Shown here: piece by piece, positions 12,343 to 18,826 of the stretch
Layout: the number at the start of each line of letters is the position of its first letter
Numbering within the stretch: the first letter of the stretch is position 1
From: Streptomyces ferrugineus
Lineage (GTDB): Bacteria; Actinomycetota; Actinomycetes; Streptomycetales; Streptomycetaceae
Assembly: GCF_015160855.1 (NCBI RefSeq)
Contig: NZ_CP063373.1
Location: forward strand, 372,001 to 436,000
Reading direction: 5' to 3'
DNA: 64,000 nucleotides
Notes under the pieces: generated by a model
What the model was told of the DNA's origin: nothing
Database searches by the model: none
Seen by the model: only the letters and a program-made list of their open reading frames with translations
Made by a program: the position numbers and the translations under genes

Positions 12343-12980
12343 CGCACGAGGACTACGAGCGGGCCGGTCTCGACGGGCACCTGGCCCCCGGCACGACCCC
12401 GGCCCTGCTCCTGGTGGACCCCGCGCGCGCCTACGTGGACGCCGACTGCCCTCTCCACGCCGGGGTCGAACCGGCCGTCGAGGCGATGAGGGCGCTGCTG
12501 GCGGCGGCGCGCGGGGCCAGGATCCGGGTGGTGGTCACGCGGGTGCGGCTGCGGCCCGACGGCGCCGACGGCGGGGTGTTCTTCCGCAAGGTGCCCGCCC
12601 TCAGGGCCTTCGCCGAGGGCAGCCCGTACGGCGACTTCATCGACGGACTGGCTCCCGCGGCGGACGAGTTGACCGTGACGAAGCAGTACCCGAGCGCCTT
12701 CTTCGGCACATCGCTCGCGGCCTGTCTCACCGCCGACCGGGTCGACACCCTCCTCATCGGCGGCCTGACCACGAGCGGCTGTGTGCGCGCCACCGCCCTG
12801 GACGCGATGCAGCACGGGTTCGTCCCGGTGGTGGTCGAGGAGGCGGTCGGCGACCGGGATCCGGACGTGCACGCGGCGAACCTCTTCGACATCCGGCACA
12901 AGATCGGCGAGGTGTGGCCGATGGGACGCGCCATGGAGTACCTCGATGCGTATCCCGACGGGATGGGTGGACGCTCATGA
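12339..12980 (+). CDS. Isochorismatase-family amidohydrolase (RutB or N-carbamoylsarcosine-amidase type)
   Basis: A cysteine hydrolase of 213 aa in the isochorismatase fold. The catalytic triad is visible as Asp27 ([10 protein letters not shown]), Lys115 ([10 protein letters not shown]) and Cys148 ([10 protein letters not shown]). The sequence SAFFGTSLA followed by [11 protein letters not shown] resembles N-carbamoylsarcosine/maleamate amidases more than classical RutB, although the position after rutA suggests a ureidoacrylate-type substrate. It starts at ATG 12339 in a 4-base ATGA overlap with the previous stop, so the two genes are translationally coupled. Function beyond C-N hydrolysis is inferred from the neighbours. 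Confidence 0.82.
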   Translation: MTHEDYERAGLDGHLAPGTTPALLLVDPARAYVDADCPLHAGVEPAVEAMRALLAAARGARIRVVVTRVRLRPDGADGGVFFRKVPALRAFAEGSPYGDFIDGLAPAADELTVTKQYPSAFFGTSLAACLTADRVDTLLIGGLTTSGCVRATALDAMQHGFVPVVVEEAVGDRDPDVHAANLFDIRHKIGEVWPMGRAMEYLDAYPDGMGGRS

Positions 12981-13477
12981 GGACGGCGGTGGTCGCCGGC
13001 AACCCGAAACCCGCCTCCCGCACCCTGGACGCGGCGACACGACTGGCGACGGAACTCGTCGGACGGCCCCCGGACCAGGTGCTCGACGTGATCACACTGG
13101 GCGCGGGGCTGCTGGGCTGGGGTGACGAGGCGGTGTCCGAAGCGGTGCGGTCCGTCGCGGCGGCGGACCTGGTGGTCGTGGCCAGCCCCACCTTCAAGGC
13201 GACGTACTCCGGGGTGCTCAAGCTGTTCCTGGACCAGTTCGCGACCGGCGAGGGCCTGCGGGACGTGGTCGCCGTACCCCTCATGCTGGGCGCGGGCCCG
13301 GCCCACGCCCTCGCCCCCGACCTGCTGCTCAAGCCGGTCCTGGTGGAACTCGGCGCGATCACGCCGGCGCCCGGGCTGTATCTGCGGGACAGCGGCTATG
13401 CGACGGACGGGAGCATCGGGGAGTACGTGGGGCGGTGGGGGCCGGTGCTGGGAGAGCTGCTCGAGGGAGCTACTTGA
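12977..13477 (+). CDS. NAD(P)H-dependent FMN reductase
   Basis: A flavodoxin-fold NADPH-dependent FMN reductase, 166 aa. The N-terminal VVAGNPKPASRT is the phosphate-binding loop and LVVVASPTFKATYSGVLK is the family's second signature. It would deliver reduced flavin to the RutA-like enzyme. ATG 12977 overlaps the previous stop by ATGA, giving a tightly coupled three-gene operon. It is unlike the split-barrel RutF of Gram-negative rut operons. Its last bases overlap the convergent NmrA-like gene by 8 bp. Confidence 0.85.
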   Translation: MRTAVVAGNPKPASRTLDAATRLATELVGRPPDQVLDVITLGAGLLGWGDEAVSEAVRSVAAADLVVVASPTFKATYSGVLKLFLDQFATGEGLRDVVAVPLMLGAGPAHALAPDLLLKPVLVELGAITPAPGLYLRDSGYATDGSIGEYVGRWGPVLGELLEGAT

Positions 13478-14297
13478 AGGCAGCGGCGTTCCGCCCCGCC
13501 CAGTCCGCGAACGTGCGCCCCGGCCGCCCGAGCACGTCCTCCACATCGGGGCTCACCCTCCGCAGCGCGGCCGGCGGAGCGCCCAGCATGTCGAGGGTGC
13601 TCTCGACGACCGGCTCGGGCATGGTGCGCAGCATGTGGTCGCGGGCCTGTGCGCGGGTGAGTTCGACGAACCGGACCGGCTCGCCGAGGGCGCTCTCGAT
13701 CGCGGCCGTCTGCTCGCGGGGCGAGACGGGCGCCGGGCCGGTCAGCTCGTAGGTCTCGCCCTCGTGCCCCGGCTCGCGCAGGGCCGCCGCGGCGACCTCC
13801 GCGATGTCGCCCGGGTCGACGGTGGGCAGGGCCACGTCGCCGAAGGGTGCGGCCACCTCCCGGCGGGTGCGGATCAGGTCGGCCCACTGGAGGGCGTTGG
13901 AGTGGAAGCCGCCCGCGCGGAGCATCGTCCACTGAAGGCCGGATGCCTTGACGGCGTCCTCCAGCACCGGCGGGTGGGCGCCCGTGCCGACGCCCTGGGA
14001 CGACAGCAGGACGACGCGCGGGACGCCCGATCCCCGTACGGCCTCCAGGACGGCACCGAGGTCGCCGCCGGCCGCCATGAAGTCGCCGGAGGTCAGCAGG
14101 AACAGGGCCGCGGCCCCGTCGAGCGCGGGCTTCAGCCGGCCGGGGTCGGTGAGGTCGGCCTGGTGGTGGCGGGTCCCGTCCGGCACGTCCGGCGCGCAGA
14201 TCCGCCGCGAGACCGCGGTCACCTGCTCGCCCGCCGCCACGAGGGCCCGCACCAGCGGCCGCCCGACATTGCCCGTTGCTCCGGTCACCACGATCAT
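13470..14297 (-). CDS. NmrA-like NAD(P)-binding oxidoreductase
   Basis: An atypical short-chain dehydrogenase of 275 aa with a Rossmann motif at the N-terminus (MIVVTGATGNVGRPLVRAL) and the NmrA/QOR2-type pattern LLSSQGV followed by WTMLRAGGF. There is no YxxxK catalytic pair, so it may be an NAD(P)H sensor or a quinone reductase. It is transcribed divergently from an HxlR-family regulator gene, which very often represses such a neighbour in response to electrophile or quinone stress. Its 3' end overlaps the flavin reductase gene tail to tail. Confidence 0.85.
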   Translation of the reverse strand: MIVVTGATGNVGRPLVRALVAAGEQVTAVSRRICAPDVPDGTRHHQADLTDPGRLKPALDGAAALFLLTSGDFMAAGGDLGAVLEAVRGSGVPRVVLLSSQGVGTGAHPPVLEDAVKASGLQWTMLRAGGFHSNALQWADLIRTRREVAAPFGDVALPTVDPGDIAEVAAAALREPGHEGETYELTGPAPVSPREQTAAIESALGEPVRFVELTRAQARDHMLRTMPEPVVESTLDMLGAPPAALRRVSPDVEDVLGRPGRTFADWAGRNAAAFK

Positions 14298-14370
14298 CTC
14301 GGTCTCCGTTCCGAGTCGACAACTCGTAGGTGAGATCCGGTGGTTCGGATTCGGACCTCGTACGGCGACG

Positions 14371-14398
14371 CTACTGTTGCGGGGGTAGTAGGTACCTA
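14371..14398. promoter_or_regulatory. Candidate HxlR operator between divergent genes
   Basis: CTACT (14371-14375) and AGTAG (14387-14391) form an inverted repeat with an 11-base spacer, and the second arm overlaps the perfect palindrome TAGGTACCTA (14389-14398). It lies between the NmrA-like start (14297) and the HxlR start (14429). TACT/AGTA half-sites are typical of HxlR/YodB regulators. Function is inferred. Confidence 0.5.
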
Positions 14399-14428
14399 GA
14401 GGAAAGTAATGGCGGACGGGGGGCAGTT

Positions 14429-14851
14429 GTGACCGAGGACACAGAACCGCGGGTATCGCACGCGGGGATGAGCGCCCCGGCCGGCGCCGATCCGGAGAAC
14501 GCCTGCCCGATCGCCCCCGTCGTCGACATCGTCTTCAGCCGCTGGACCACCCCGATCCTCTGGTCCCTCCACGAGTACGGCCGTCAGCGCTTCGTCGAGT
14601 TGGAGCGCCGTATCGCCACCATCACGCCGAAGGTGCTGACGCAGCGGCTGCGGCAGCTCGAACGTGACGGGCTGGTCGTGCGCACGTACCACCCCGAGGT
14701 CCCACCGCGCGTGGAGTACGAGATCAGTGAACTGGGCCGCAGCCTGGCGCCGCTGTTCGCCGCGCTGTCGGAGTGGTCGGTCCATCTCGGCGAGGTCGAG
14801 CGGGCGAGGGTGGCCTACGACGCCCGGGAGAGCGGCGGCCGGGGGCGCTGA
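14429..14851 (+). CDS. HxlR-family transcriptional regulator
   Basis: A winged-helix regulator of 140 aa. The conserved cysteine follows the N-terminus (ENACPIAPVVDIVFSRW), then comes the HxlR helix-turn-helix (RFVELERRIATITPKVLTQRLRQLERDGLV) and the wing RTYHPEVPPRVEYE. The cysteine at position 26 or so is the usual redox/electrophile-sensing residue. GTG 14429 is chosen because a G-run precedes it; an ATG at 14468 is a shorter alternative. It is divergent from the NmrA-like oxidoreductase, which it probably regulates together with itself. Confidence 0.87.
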   Translation: MTEDTEPRVSHAGMSAPAGADPENACPIAPVVDIVFSRWTTPILWSLHEYGRQRFVELERRIATITPKVLTQRLRQLERDGLVVRTYHPEVPPRVEYEISELGRSLAPLFAALSEWSVHLGEVERARVAYDARESGGRGR

Positions 14852-14858
14852 ATCCCTG

Positions 14859-14887
14859 GGGGACGTCCGGGGACGTCCGGGGACGTC
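14859..14887. repeat. Three tandem GGGGACGTCC units
   Basis: A 10-bp unit is repeated three times (14859, 14869, 14879), the last one imperfect and running into the MarR stop codon. Each unit contains the palindrome GACGTC. It sits between the convergent HxlR and MarR genes. It may be simple slippage; no function is evident. Confidence 0.7.
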
Positions 14888-15362
14888 AGTCGGTACGGCA
14901 GTGCTCCTCCAGGTAGTCCGCCGCCAGCGCGCTCGCGCGCGTGAACCAATCGGTCAGGACGGCGATCTCCTCGGCGGAGTACTCGCCGAAGAGGGCCATC
15001 AGCCGGGCGTAGTACGGCTCGTAGATCTCGCGGATACGGGCCTCCGCGTCCGGCTGCGCCGCCACGCGCACCCGGCGGCGGTCCTTCGGGTCGGGGCGGC
15101 GGGTGACGTAGCCCGCGCGTTCCAGGCGGTTGAGGATGCCGGTCACCGCGCCCGTGGTGACGTGGGCGCGCGCCGCCAGGTCGCCGGCCGTGAGCAGGTT
15201 CTCGCCGGCTTCGAGGACGTAGGCGAAGCAGGTGAGGTCCGTGACGTTGAGGCCGACCTGCGCGGCGATCTCCTGCTGTCCGACCATCGACGTCGCGATG
15301 AGGTGGTCCATGGCCGACAGGGCCTGGGCCGGGGAGGCGGAGGGGCGCGGCGTGGCTTGCAT
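14886..15362 (-). CDS. MarR-family transcriptional regulator
   Basis: A winged-helix dimeric regulator of 158 aa. The recognition region LTAGDLAARAHVTTGAVTGILNRLERAGYV is followed by the wing RRPDPKDRRRVRV, the clearest MarR signature. Long N- and C-terminal helices for dimerisation flank it. It is divergent from a small two-helix membrane protein gene, with twin repeats in the 77-bp promoter gap, so it probably controls both. The ligand is unknown. Confidence 0.88.
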   Translation of the reverse strand: MQATPRPSASPAQALSAMDHLIATSMVGQQEIAAQVGLNVTDLTCFAYVLEAGENLLTAGDLAARAHVTTGAVTGILNRLERAGYVTRRPDPKDRRRVRVAAQPDAEARIREIYEPYYARLMALFGEYSAEEIAVLTDWFTRASALAADYLEEHCRTD

Positions 15363-15382
15363 CTTCCTGATTACCTTAGCAT

Positions 15383-15424
15383 GTGAGAGATTTAGCGCCT
15401 GAACTTCTTACGACGTGAGAGATT
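15383..15424. promoter_or_regulatory. Twin GTGAGAGATT repeats in divergent promoter
   Basis: GTGAGAGATT occurs at 15383-15392 and 15415-15424, 32 bp apart (about three helical turns, so on the same DNA face). They lie between the MarR start and the start of the small membrane protein gene. They are candidate MarR binding sites. Confidence 0.5.
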
Positions 15425-15439
15425 CTCGGGAGGTGGCAC

Positions 15440-15811
15440 GTGAGCCAGTATGACGAGGGGCACACGGTCGCGGGCTGGACCGGCACCGCGATCGCGACCA
15501 TCGGTTCCGCCGTGCTCGGGGCGGGGATCTGCGTGGTCTCGGCCGCGCTGATCTGGGGTGGGCTGGGAATCCTGGCGGCGAGCGTCCTCGTCACCTGGGC
15601 CCTGCACCTCACCGGCTGGGGCAAGCCGCCGGGCGTCCGGCCACGGGGCGAGTGGCGGATGGGGGCGCGTGATCCGGCGGCGCGGGGTGGGCATGCGGGC
15701 TGCTGGGGATGTCGGCTGGCGGGGCGGGGCAGGCGTACGGCCGTGGTGACGTCAGGGGTGGTTCCGGTGGCCGGGGAGGCCGAGCCCGCCGCCGTGGAAG
15801 CGGGCCGCTGA
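15440..15811 (+). CDS. HGxxPAAW-like small membrane protein
   Basis: A 123-aa protein with two predicted transmembrane helices (about 13-36 and 40-58). The N-terminal GHTVAGWTGT resembles the HGxxPAAW motif of a small actinobacterial family of unknown function. The C-terminal half is Arg/Gly/Ala-rich and low in predicted structure. GTG 15440 has GGGAGG about eight bases upstream. It is divergent from, and probably regulated by, the adjacent MarR protein. Confidence 0.7.
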   Translation: MSQYDEGHTVAGWTGTAIATIGSAVLGAGICVVSAALIWGGLGILAASVLVTWALHLTGWGKPPGVRPRGEWRMGARDPAARGGHAGCWGCRLAGRGRRTAVVTSGVVPVAGEAEPAAVEAGR

Positions 15812-15869
15812 GGCCGGCGTCGGTGACGGGACCGGCGTTGTCAGTGCCTGCCTCTAATCTCGGAGAGCG

Positions 15870-16754
15870 ATGGCACAGGCATGGAGATGCTCGGGGCTGC
15901 GGTGGTCGCCGGACGGCCCAGAGCTGGCGTGGGACGGCGGGCGGCGTTCCGCGCTGACCTGGGGGAAGCGGGTGGCCTTCGGGGTCGCGGAAGGGGGAGT
16001 GCGGACATGCGTGGGAGCTCGGGGGCATGCGTGTCCGGTGCGGGCGGTCGTGCCGGGGCGGAGCACGGGGGCGCGGTGCGAGGAGTGCGCGCGGCTGGAC
16101 CGGGCGCATTCGGTGGCCGCGGACACGATCGCGGACGACCCCCGGCCGTACCACGTATATCTGGCCTGGTTCGGCCCCGGGATGACCAAGGTCGGCATCA
16201 CCGCCCTTGAGCGCGGCTCGGCACGGCTGCTGGAGCAGGGGGCGGTCTGCTTCACCTGGCTGGGCGTGGGGCCACTGATGGCGGCACGGCGCACGGAGGA
16301 GCTGCTGCGGGCGGCACTGGGCGTGCCGGACCGGATCCCTTACGCCGACAAGCGGGCGGTGCGCTCCGAGCTGCCGGCGTCGGCGGCGGAGCGCACGGCC
16401 GAGGTCGAGGACCTGCACGCGCGGGCCGTGAGTCTCGCAGGGTGGCCGGAGTCGCTCGACCGTGAGCCTTGCCAACCGGTCGACCACGCCGGGGCGTTCG
16501 GGCTCGCGGACCTTCCGGCCGCCGTGGGGGAGGTGATCGAGCTTGTCGCGGGCGGGGTGGTGAGCGGGCGGCTGGTGGCGGCTGTGGGGCCGGATCTGCA
16601 TGTCGAGACCGGGGGTGGAGGGGTGGTCGTGGTGGATACGCGGTTGATGACGGGGTGGGAGCTGGTGCCGGTGGGTGATGGGGGCGGGGAACTGACTGTG
16701 CCGGTGCGGGGGTTCAGGGAGCGGGGGGTGGGGGTGCAGGACGGGTTGTTCTGA
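15870..16754 (+). CDS. DUF2797 domain protein
   Basis: A 294-aa protein matching the DUF2797 family. A cysteine cluster (HACPVRAVV, then ARCEECARLDR at about 54-78) looks metal-binding. A following segment HVYLAWFGPGMTKVGIT resembles a GIY-YIG nuclease core but has not been shown to cut DNA in this family. ATG 15870 follows CGGAGAG. Two very small genes follow closely on the same strand and may share its transcript. The cellular role is unknown. Confidence 0.75.
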   Translation: MAQAWRCSGLRWSPDGPELAWDGGRRSALTWGKRVAFGVAEGGVRTCVGARGHACPVRAVVPGRSTGARCEECARLDRAHSVAADTIADDPRPYHVYLAWFGPGMTKVGITALERGSARLLEQGAVCFTWLGVGPLMAARRTEELLRAALGVPDRIPYADKRAVRSELPASAAERTAEVEDLHARAVSLAGWPESLDREPCQPVDHAGAFGLADLPAAVGEVIELVAGGVVSGRLVAAVGPDLHVETGGGGVVVVDTRLMTGWELVPVGDGGGELTVPVRGFRERGVGVQDGLF

Positions 16755-16763
16755 GAGGAGCGG

Positions 16764-16898
16764 ATGACCAGGGCGCAGATGCAGGAGCTCGCAGCGCGTT
16801 ACAACGGCGGCCCCTACTACCGGAGCGATGACGCCCAGGCATACGGCCACAGGTTCGACGGCATCCTCGACGACGCGAAGCGTGCGCTCGAGTCATGA
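16764..16898 (+). CDS. Small 44-aa protein of unknown function
   Basis: ATG 16764 is preceded by GAGGAG with good spacing. The product begins MTRAQMQELAARYNGG and ends LDDAKRALES; it is hydrophilic and mostly helical in appearance. Its TGA overlaps the ATG of the next gene (ATGA), which argues that it is translated. I do not recognise a family. Confidence 0.6.
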   Translation: MTRAQMQELAARYNGGPYYRSDDAQAYGHRFDGILDDAKRALES

Positions 16899-17194
16899 CC
16901 GAGTCACGGGCCAAAGGCGTCGCATGCGCCGTCCTGCTGGTCATCGGCTGCCTGGTGGCGGGGGCCGCAACCGGTATCGCCTACCTGTCGAACCCGCTCG
17001 GTCCCTGGGACCACCAGGCTTTCGACCACATCCGGCTCTTCGGAAGGATCGGGCTCGCCGTCGCCCTGCTCACCGCACCGGTCGCCGTTCTGGCCGTCGC
17101 CTGCCGTTGGCTTCGGCCGTGGCGGATCGTTCCGTGCGCGGTGATCACGATGGCCGCGTGGGGACGTCTGACCGTCTTCTTCCCGGCGCGCTGA
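16895..17194 (+). CDS. Small two-helix membrane protein
   Basis: A 99-aa protein with two clear hydrophobic helices (about 9-31, ending AAATGIAYL, and 50-68, GLAVALLTAPVAVLAVA) and a short basic tail. It starts inside the previous stop (ATGA overlap), so it is translationally coupled to the 44-aa protein. No family is recognised. It may form a small membrane unit with its partner; this is inference only. Confidence 0.65.
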   Translation: MTESRAKGVACAVLLVIGCLVAGAATGIAYLSNPLGPWDHQAFDHIRLFGRIGLAVALLTAPVAVLAVACRWLRPWRIVPCAVITMAAWGRLTVFFPAR

Positions 17195-17223
17195 CCAAGC
17201 CTTCGGCCTGGGAACCCGCCGGC

Positions 17224-17580
17224 TCAGTCCTCCCACCAGACGGAGCCGGTGTAGATCCAGCCGCACCAGTCGTTGGTGCGGTCGGAGTACTGCACCTTGA
17301 ACCACTCATTGCCGTACCTGTTCCTGATGCCCTCGAAGAAGGCCAACGAGGCACCTCGGGACACGGTCTTCACGACGGGGTAGGACTTGTAGTAACCGCT
17401 CCTGATGTAGCCCTTGTCGACGATGACCGAGACCCTGTCGATGGCCGTGCCGCTGCACGCGCCCTGGATGGCGACGGGTGGTTCGGGCTGGGTGACGGCA
17501 GCGGCGGGCGACGCCCCCAGGGTTCCGATCATGATCGCCGATGCGGCTGCGGCTCCGGCCAGACGATGAAGCTTGCTCAT
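17224..17580 (-). CDS. Secreted SH3-like small protein
   Basis: A 118-aa protein with a signal peptide (about 1-28: MSKLHRLAGAAAASAIMIG, cleavage near SPAAA). The mature part has a bacterial-SH3-like pattern (IRSGYYKSYPVVKTVSRG, then NEWFKVQYSDRTNDWCGWIY) and two cysteines that probably form a disulfide. It is likely a small extracellular or wall-associated protein. It is convergent with the coupled small genes and tandem with the DUF397 gene. Confidence 0.7.
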   Translation of the reverse strand: MSKLHRLAGAAAASAIMIGTLGASPAAAVTQPEPPVAIQGACSGTAIDRVSVIVDKGYIRSGYYKSYPVVKTVSRGASLAFFEGIRNRYGNEWFKVQYSDRTNDWCGWIYTGSVWWED

Positions 17581-17662
17581 CAGTTCACTCCCCGTTGAGG
17601 ATTGCCATTTCCGTCCTCGGCCAAGCTAGGGGGAGAGTGCGGCGGCCCGAACCTGGAACTTT

Positions 17663-17848
17663 TCAGGTAGACGCGGGGAGCGCCAGGCGAAGGAAGTGGG
17701 TCCAGGCGCCGGGCGGAAGCTGGAGTATCGGCCCGTCCGCGTCCTTGGAGTCCCGGACGGCGACGGTGCCGGGGATGTTGCGGGCGACTTCGACGCACTC
17801 GCCGTTGCCGCTGCTGTAACTGGACTTCACGAACTCGAAGTTCGGCAC
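17663..17848 (-). CDS. DUF397 protein
   Basis: A 61-aa DUF397 protein with the family hallmarks KSSYSSGNGECVEVA near the N-terminus and VAVRDSKDADGPIL in the second half. DUF397 proteins act as small partners of Scr1/DUF5753 helix-turn-helix regulators, much like antitoxin-like modulators. Here only the last codons of such a regulator survive upstream (17858-17971), so the gene is an orphan. Start is GTG 17848. Confidence 0.85.
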   Translation of the reverse strand: MPNFEFVKSSYSSGNGECVEVARNIPGTVAVRDSKDADGPILQLPPGAWTHFLRLALPAST

Positions 17849-17857
17849 GGCTCACAG

Positions 17858-17971
17858 CTACTTGCGGATGCGTTCGATCAGGGCGAGGGAATCGCGAAGG
17901 GCGAGCCCGGTCCTGGCGATCCGCTCGAACTTCGTGTTGTGACGCGGCCCTGGCAAGGTTGGCTCCAGCAC
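17858..17971 (-). pseudogene. 3' remnant of a Scr1/DUF5753-type regulator
   Basis: On the minus strand this encodes HNTKFERIARTGLALRDS followed by LALIERIRK and a stop ten bases before the DUF397 start. That is the typical C-terminal helix of an XRE/DUF5753 regulator and the typical spacing to its DUF397 partner. Upstream the frame closes quickly at a stop near 18023, and the DNA-binding part is missing. The DNA there now serves as upstream region of the divergent response-regulator gene. Confidence 0.55.
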
Positions 17972-18085
17972 GCTGAGACGGCCGCGCGCTTCCCAGCCAT
18001 TGCCTGAGAGCCTCCTGTGTGTTTCTCAGGAAAATCACAGGTTCCAGAAAGCGTGTTCTCAGAGGGCCTCGACATCGTGTCGAGC

Positions 18086-18826
18086 ATGACCACGACCTCG
18101 CCCCAGGGGCGCACCGAACTGCTGAGGCCGGACGGGAGCCCCGTCCGAGTGCTTGTGGTGGACGACGAGATGTCGATCACCGAACTGCTGTCCATGGCCC
18201 TGCGCTATGAGGGATGGCAGATCCGGAGTGCCGGAGATGGCACAGGTGCCATCCAGAGCGCGCGTGAGTTCCGGCCCGACGCCGTCGTGCTGGACATGAT
18301 GCTTCCGGACATGGACGGGCTGACCGTCCTCGGGAGGCTGCGGCGGGAGCTGCCGGACGTGCCGGTGTTGTTCCTGACCGCCAAGGACGCCGTCGAGGAC
18401 CGTATCGCCGGGCTCACCGCGGGTGGCGACGACTACGTCACCAAGCCGTTCAGCCTGGAGGAGGTCGTCGCCCGGCTGCGCGGGCTCATCCGGCGGTCCG
18501 GTGCCGCCGACCGGCGGTCGGACTCCATGCTCGTCGTCGGGGATCTGACGCTCGACGAGGACAGCCACGAGGTGTCGCGGGGCGGCGAGAACATCCACCT
18601 CACCGCCACCGAGTTCGAGCTGCTGCGCTTCCTGATGCGCAACCCGCGGCGCGTGCTCAGCAAGGCACAGATACTCGACCGGGTCTGGTCGTACGACTTC
18701 GGCGGACAGGCCAATGTCGTCGAGCTGTACATCTCCTATCTGCGTCGGAAGATCGACGCGGGGCGGGAGCCCATGATCCACACCCGGCGCGGTGCCGGTT
18801 ACCTGATCAAGCCCGCGGCGTCATGA
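18086..18826 (+). CDS. OmpR/PhoB-type response regulator
   Basis: A two-component response regulator of 246 aa. The receiver domain (about 17-130) contains VRVLVVDDE, the phospho-acceptor in VVLDMMLPDMDG (about Asp69) and the conserved lysine in YVTKPFS. The winged-helix output domain (about 145-240) contains LTATEFELLRFLM and VVELYISYLRRKID. An in-frame GTG at 18077 has the better placed AGAGGG (18061-18066), so the true start may be nine bases earlier. The histidine kinase gene follows with an ATGA overlap, so the pair is coupled. Confidence 0.9.
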   Translation: MTTTSPQGRTELLRPDGSPVRVLVVDDEMSITELLSMALRYEGWQIRSAGDGTGAIQSAREFRPDAVVLDMMLPDMDGLTVLGRLRRELPDVPVLFLTAKDAVEDRIAGLTAGGDDYVTKPFSLEEVVARLRGLIRRSGAADRRSDSMLVVGDLTLDEDSHEVSRGGENIHLTATEFELLRFLMRNPRRVLSKAQILDRVWSYDFGGQANVVELYISYLRRKIDAGREPMIHTRRGAGYLIKPAAS

